Made by a program: the position numbers and the translations under genes. The notes under the pieces are model-generated. The model ran no database searches. It saw only the letters and a program-made list of their open reading frames with translations, and had not been told where the DNA came from. From Gordionus sp. m RMFG-2023 (lineage: Eukaryota; Nematomorpha; Gordioida; Chordodea; Parachordodidae): 64,000 nt of DNA. Position 1 is the stretch's first letter, and every line of letters starts with the position of its first letter. Location: contig NC_088775.1 in the NCBI RefSeq assembly GCF_954871325.1, forward strand, positions 11,633,561 to 11,697,560, in the 5' to 3' direction. Shown here one piece after another: positions 59,502-64,000 of the stretch.

Positions 59502-59675
59502 TCAATTCGGCGATACACTTTTAGCGCGAAACACTTTTTCGCTTTATTTTTAACAGCGAAGACAATATCGCGAAGTCATTACAGTGAAACCCAAATCATG
59601 AAGATAATATAGCAAAACTTATATCGCGAAGATATTATGTCGAGTTTAATATCACGGGGTTAATATTGCGATAAT
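59502..59675 (-). repeat. TTCGCGATA-type interspersed repeat, copy 2 (inverted)
   Basis: GTCAATTCGGCGATACACTT, GCGCGAAACACTTTTTCGC and repeated ATCGCGAAGA words match the reverse complement of the end of copy 3 (GTCAATTCAGTGTACC, TCGAAACACTTTTTCGTG). It lies head to head with that copy, 1.2 kb away. Confidence 0.65.
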
Positions 59676-60874
59676 TGCAGATAGTGACTATTTTATTTGA
59701 AACATTTATTTTTATGATCATAAAAATAGGTACAAGATTGATTCAATGATAGAATTTTTAATTTTCTTTTAGCCTTAATAAATTTATATAATGATTAAAA
59801 AAGTATTTGGTTTATAAAATTTATCATTGCAATAAAAAAAATTTTATATCCTGCCCTATGCTTTTCCTCGAGGTTTTATTTTATAAGAATCGCACATATG
59901 GTGTCTAGGCTTATTGATTTATTAATCATTGAGTTCATTAGTTAAACCTTGATCCTTATTGGCGAAACTGATATCTGGGTTGCGCCAATATTTATGGTCT
60001 CAACTACTAATATTTATAAATTCATCAATCAAGTCACTACCAAAACAGAGTTATTAGACTGTCATTATCGAATTTTTAATGGCGATTCAAAAATAAATAA
60101 TGTAAGGGATTTCCCTAATTTAAATATTTTTAATCTTATCTATCTTTATAAATATTTTTTGCCTCTATTTACTTAGACATAAAATATTGGTCAAAATTTG
60201 ATATGAATCTGGATATAAAATTAAGATACAGCTTTAAGCATGAAGTTTGCCAAATTTTGGCTGGCACTAATTCTGAAGCTCAAGCCAATACATATAGATT
60301 AGTGCTACAGCATATATTATTTTTTCCCTAAATTACTCAGAATTAAAACTACTTAAAGTAATTTTTATTAAATTACTAAAAGATGATTTTGCTAAGTAAA
60401 AATTTTAATTTTCTCAGAATTGAATTTCTTAGAAAATATAGTATATCGCTCAGAAATTTTTACTATTTATTTTTATTAGCAAAATCTGCTATGATTTTTA
60501 AATAATCTGAGTTTAGCAAAAATTCTTAGCTTTCAATATTTTTTATCTTGATTCAAAAAATTTATAAGCATTTCAGAATATCCACTAAAATTCACTTTTA
60601 ATGATATAAAGCCCATTTTTTAAATTTATGTTATGGGGTGAAGTATATTTATTGGGGTAACAACTTGAACCAAAATGTCCTCTCCGTATTTACAACCATG
60701 AGTGAGAGAGACCAAAAAGAAATTAGCTAATTTATTTTCTATCACATCAGATATATGTTGCATGCTTACTTAATAGACAATAAGTAACAAAATATCCTTA
60801 AAACATTTCGCATTTATGATTTAAAGAACTTTGGTAAGTAGATTGATATTGAATATGTTTTTTTCCTTTAAATA
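59676..60874. other. AT-rich intron or intergenic stretch
   Basis: A 75-codon open frame at 59,949-60,176 (ETDIWVAPIFMVSTTN at its start) has no recognised domain and no convincing splice borders. Nothing else is supported. Confidence 0.4.
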
Positions 60875-61160
60875 AATGAATTCGCAATATAATTACTGTT
60901 TCACGCCAATGCGCTCGTGATAATAACTTAGCGCAAATACATTCGGAAAATTTGCTATAAAGGGTTCGCGACAAATGTGTTGCTAAATGTATTCGCGTAA
61001 GGCTTCGAGGAAATAAATTCACGATAATGGATATATTGTCTTCGCTATAAATATTTCGCGGAATTGGTTTCGCGATGTTACATTCGCGGTAAACGACATT
61101 GGTGATAAAAGTTTCACGAAAAAGTGTTTCGATAAAGGTACACTGAATTGACCTGGTACG
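60875..61160 (+). repeat. TTCGCGATA-type interspersed repeat, copy 3
   Basis: This is the longest copy. It is a run of diverged words (GAATTCGCAATATAA, GGTTCGCGACAAATG, GTATTCGCGTAAGGC, ATTGTCTTCGCTATAAATAT, GGTTTCGCGATGTTAC, ATTCGCGGTAAACG) ending GTGTTTCGATAAAGGTACAC. The inner words come roughly every 18-25 bp, so the element is itself built from a short repeated motif. Confidence 0.7.
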
Positions 61161-62299
61161 GTTTAACAGCATTACTTCATTTTTTTAGATGTTATATAAA
61201 ATATATAATATTGAGTATGATAGGTTTTATCTTCGTATATTACTTGGGTTACCTTAGGAAAGACCTACCTTTCTCATAATTTTTGTTTATCATCTCTTGC
61301 GTAGATTTAATTATAATATAGGAATGGTATTATTTATAATAGGAATCATACAATAATCAGATGGGTAGGAATTGGCATTTTTAAAAATTTTCAAAATGCT
61401 CTAAGACCTCGAGGCGGGTATAGCGCATCTCAACTTATGAAATTTTACACTAAAAAACGGGTCATTCTGCATTCACAGTTAGTGTGTATTTGATGTGAAG
61501 CTAATAAAAATTAATAATTTATTTTGTATTTTATATACTGAGAATTCGCGCTAACTAACTATGAATGCATAGTCATACATGTAAAAACATTATTAAATGA
61601 AGCGCTTTAAAACTTAAAAATATTGTATAAATCACAACTCATCAGTCTTTTTGTATATTATTGGGTATAAATGATTAATTTACCATTATCTTTTAGCGTT
61701 TCCTAAAATAGTGCTAACAGTTTAATATTGTAAACAACATTTCTGATATTCTATTTTCAAAAAAAAAGAAAATTATGTGCTTTTATCTTTTTGAATTGAA
61801 CATTGTAAGCATAGAATAAATTTTATGAGGATTAAATAGAGAAACAGATGAAAAAGAGTGGAATTGAATTTTTTTTTATCAGTAACCACCAACAAAGGAC
61901 ATAATATCAGCAACCAAAAAAAATTTTTTGAGGAGAAATTTTCAATTAATTTTAATCCCTTTTTTTAAAACCAAGATATGATTGCTTTGATCGATATTGA
62001 TTATATAAATAATTCTTGTTTCAACCTCAACAAATTAATTATAGATATTAATTCTTCGTCAAAAAATAATAATAAAAATATAATTAGAAATCGTTGAAAA
62101 ATTATGACATTTCATCATAACAAAAAAAACACGATTTATATATCCAACAAGTCAAAATATTTTGTATTTAATAATGAATGTGTTTTACCATGGGAAGATT
62201 GGAATATGACACAAGATTGCCATTGAAATCGAATATGAAGAGGCTATCCCTATTTGAATATTGAGTGGGAATATAGGGGTAAGGTAAAGGGGGGTTTTT
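61161..62299. other. AT-rich stretch, no recognised feature
   Basis: No exon, transposon or RNA gene was recognised on either strand. Confidence 0.45.
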
Positions 62300-62416
62300 C
62301 TTTCCTTCTTCTTTCTTCCTTCCTTCCTTCCTTCCTTCCTTCCTTCCTTCCTTCCTTCCTTCCTTCCTTCCTTCCTTCCTTCCTTCCTTCCTTCCTTCCT
62401 TCCTTCCTTCCTTCCT
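62300..62416. repeat. (TTCC)n microsatellite
   Basis: A near-perfect run of TTCC units, about 25 or more, follows a short TTC-rich lead-in. Its length in the genome is likely to vary. Confidence 0.95.
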
Positions 62417-63018
62417 TTTATATTTCTTTCTAAAATTAAGAGATAGAAGGCAGCCTAGGAATGATTTTTAGTAAATACATAATTTTTTTAAAATAATGAA
62501 ACCGTTCCTAAATAAGAATTTGTTTCAAGACAACTCTTTCATTCCGTTAGATACAATGAAAAGAAAAATAGATAGCAAAAGAAAATTGTATTGTTTCGAC
62601 TATCGAAGATTTCTTTATAAATTCAATCCCTTATCTTCCTAAACTATGATAGTTGTAGGGGTTTAGTAGCCAAATTTGTTAGAGATTTAAAAATAATAAA
62701 TAATTCATCAGCTTGTAATAACGTTCAAAATAATTCTAATAGTTTACGATTAATTTATTAATTCTAACGTTAAAAGTATATATAAAGAATATTTATCTAC
62801 CTTTAACTTTGTTTTAATTTTTTTTAAATAAGAACTAAACTAATTTATTCTTATTTAAAACGAAATTCACATAACTCATGTGTGTTCTATTTAAAACTAT
62901 AAGATATGATTTCGAAATTTCGTTCACGAAAATTAATTATTAATATTAGTTATTCAACTTGGACCCTTATCCTTAATAACTATAATACGAAATTCGTAAC
63001 CAACTTAGTAGAGTATAG
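62417..63018. other. AT-rich stretch, no recognised feature
   Basis: Nothing coding, structural or repetitive was supported here, apart from the adjoining microsatellite and MITE. Confidence 0.45.
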
Positions 63019-63332
63019 TAGTGATCTGCATCGGGCCTAATTTTTCAAACCCGACCCGGCCTAATTTTTTTTAAAACCGAACCCGAAATATTTTTAAGAA
63101 AATTTACCGGCCGGGCCCGAACCTATTTAAATATAGAAATAAATTTTTATAATTACTCAAAATAAAAGACATATGTTATATGGAGTCTAGTTCTATGAAT
63201 AAAACCAAATATTTTTATTTTACATAAAAAATTCAATATAAAATTGATAAATTTAAATATATTTTAAAAAAATTCCAAGACCTGACCCGGCTTATTTAAA
63301 AATATTAGGCCCAAGTCTGGCCGGATCGGGTA
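63019..63332. mobile_element. hAT-type MITE, family 2, second copy
   Basis: It opens TAGTGATCTGCATCGGGCCT, identical to the copy at 44,185 over this stretch, and shares the core (ATAATTACTCAAAA, GACATATGTTATATGG, AAAATTCAATATAAAATTG). Identical 8-bp words GAGTATAG flank it (63,011-63,018 and 63,333-63,340). The right end is short (GGCCGGATCGGGTA) and lacks most of the terminal repeat found in the other copy. Confidence 0.9.
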
Positions 63333-63340
63333 GAGTATAG

Positions 63341-63983
63341 TACGAGGTATTACAAAGAACAATTCTTTGTAAAATAATAATGTTCAGGGTGTAGGTCAAA
63401 TCTATACTATAATTTTTTTTTTTAAAAAATCAATAAATTAAATAAGATAAGAAATCCGTATCACGAATATCAGTTCAGATAAAAATAACGATTTCGGTTG
63501 TGTTCGTTAGAAAAAAATTATATCGGTTCGGTTTGAATTTTAAAACCGGTTCTAACCTTTTTGCATTTACAAGCGTATTAAAAAAAATATCAAAATATTA
63601 TTTATAAGGAGGAAGAATATATTTTATCTGAGAACACATCCTATATGCTAATTTGGGCATCTATCAGCACCGTCAAATACCAAATATGCAAATATATCTA
63701 ATAATAATTATCGATGTTTATCGGTCAAATTTGATTATTTATCATCTTTAAAAGGGTAAAAATATCAAATCAAACCGGTTTGCAGGTATTTTTTTAGAAG
63801 TTCGTATGACGGTTTATATAGCGATTTCGGTTTAGATTTGGTAAATAATAACTACCGGTATTTGAATTTGATTAGGATAATCCATATCATTTTGATGTTA
63901 TAATTGATATTTCTATTTGTACCGTTATTCATAATCACCTTCCATATATCATGCTATAATATTGCCAAGCCTCTCCCCTCCAG
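63341..63983. repeat. Region with CGATTTCGGTT/GGTTCGGTTT repeat remnants
   Basis: ATATCGGTTCGGTTTGAATT and AAAACCGGTTC near 63,520-63,555, and CAAACCGGTTTGCAGG near 63,772, are mirror-like and similar to the GGTTCGGTTT repeat at 42.8-43.7 kb. It is probably a worn MITE. The sequence becomes less AT-rich only in the last 40 bases. Confidence 0.35.
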
Positions 63984-64000
63984 CATCGTATCGGACAAGT
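63984..64000 (+). CDS. Possible start of the next GRIP-like exon, cut by the window end
   Basis: A pyrimidine-rich acceptor (CCTCTCCCCTCCAG) ends at 63,983. The 17 bases after it are open in the phase required after the exon ending at 57,712 (AG/C, then ATC GTA TCG GAC AAG). Seventeen bases are too few to identify PDZ6, so this rests on the acceptor and phase alone. Confidence 0.25.

Noticed and set aside
59949-60176. A 75-codon frame considered as PDZ6 of the GRIP-like gene
   Set aside because: It lacks any PDZ landmark (no G-x-G-F-like loop, no G-D strand) and has no phase-compatible acceptor.
1-64000. tRNA, rRNA, CRISPR arrays and bacterial operon signals
   Set aside because: No tRNA-like A and B boxes with a cloverleaf, no conserved rRNA words and no regularly spaced identical repeats with unique spacers were seen; the GT-AG introns and LINEs are eukaryotic.

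Overview
The window looks like nuclear DNA of an AT-rich animal. About three quarters or more of the bases are A or T. The one recognisable host gene is split by GT-AG introns and encodes a metazoan-type multi-PDZ scaffold most like GRIP (glutamate receptor-interacting protein). Nearly everything else recognisable is mobile DNA. The species cannot be fixed from the sequence; a cnidarian-type or other AT-rich invertebrate genome fits, but this is inference.

Layout. 0.2-1.8 kb: a Tc1/mariner-IS630 DNA transposon with 82-bp inverted ends and a broken transposase. 2.2-6.8 kb: a broken Ty3/gypsy-type LTR retroelement fossil. 7.1-7.9 kb: a pogo/Tigger-like DNA-binding fragment and a GTTC-rich repeat. 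9.0-9.3 kb: complex tandem repeats. 14.4-16.7 kb: a decayed hAT transposon with three recognisable transposase blocks. 19.9-23.3 kb: ends resembling another hAT element. 25.9-26.8 kb: a second hAT/ZBED-like transposase relic. 28.9-41.9 kb: AT-rich DNA with several MITEs and small repeats.

42.0-57.7 kb: the GRIP-like gene on the plus strand, with about fifteen exons covering PDZ1 to PDZ5. From PDZ2 onward the exon phases join without conflict. All five PDZ domains are interrupted at the same place by a phase-2 intron, just after the x-A-x-R motif and before S/C-G-x-L-x-x-G-D. Introns are either about 50-110 bp or swollen to kilobases. The swollen ones hold antisense non-LTR retrotransposons: an almost full-length EN/RT LINE at 46.9-50.3 kb, and at 51.6-53.7 kb a 5'-truncated element with a YLDDG reverse transcriptase, a CCHC finger and a restriction-like endonuclease. 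They also hold hAT MITEs and a foldback element. 57.7-64 kb is a probable long intron with more MITEs, TTCGCGATA-type repeats and a (TTCC)n tract; a possible next exon starts at the very end.

No rRNA, tRNA, CRISPR array or bacterial-type operon was seen.
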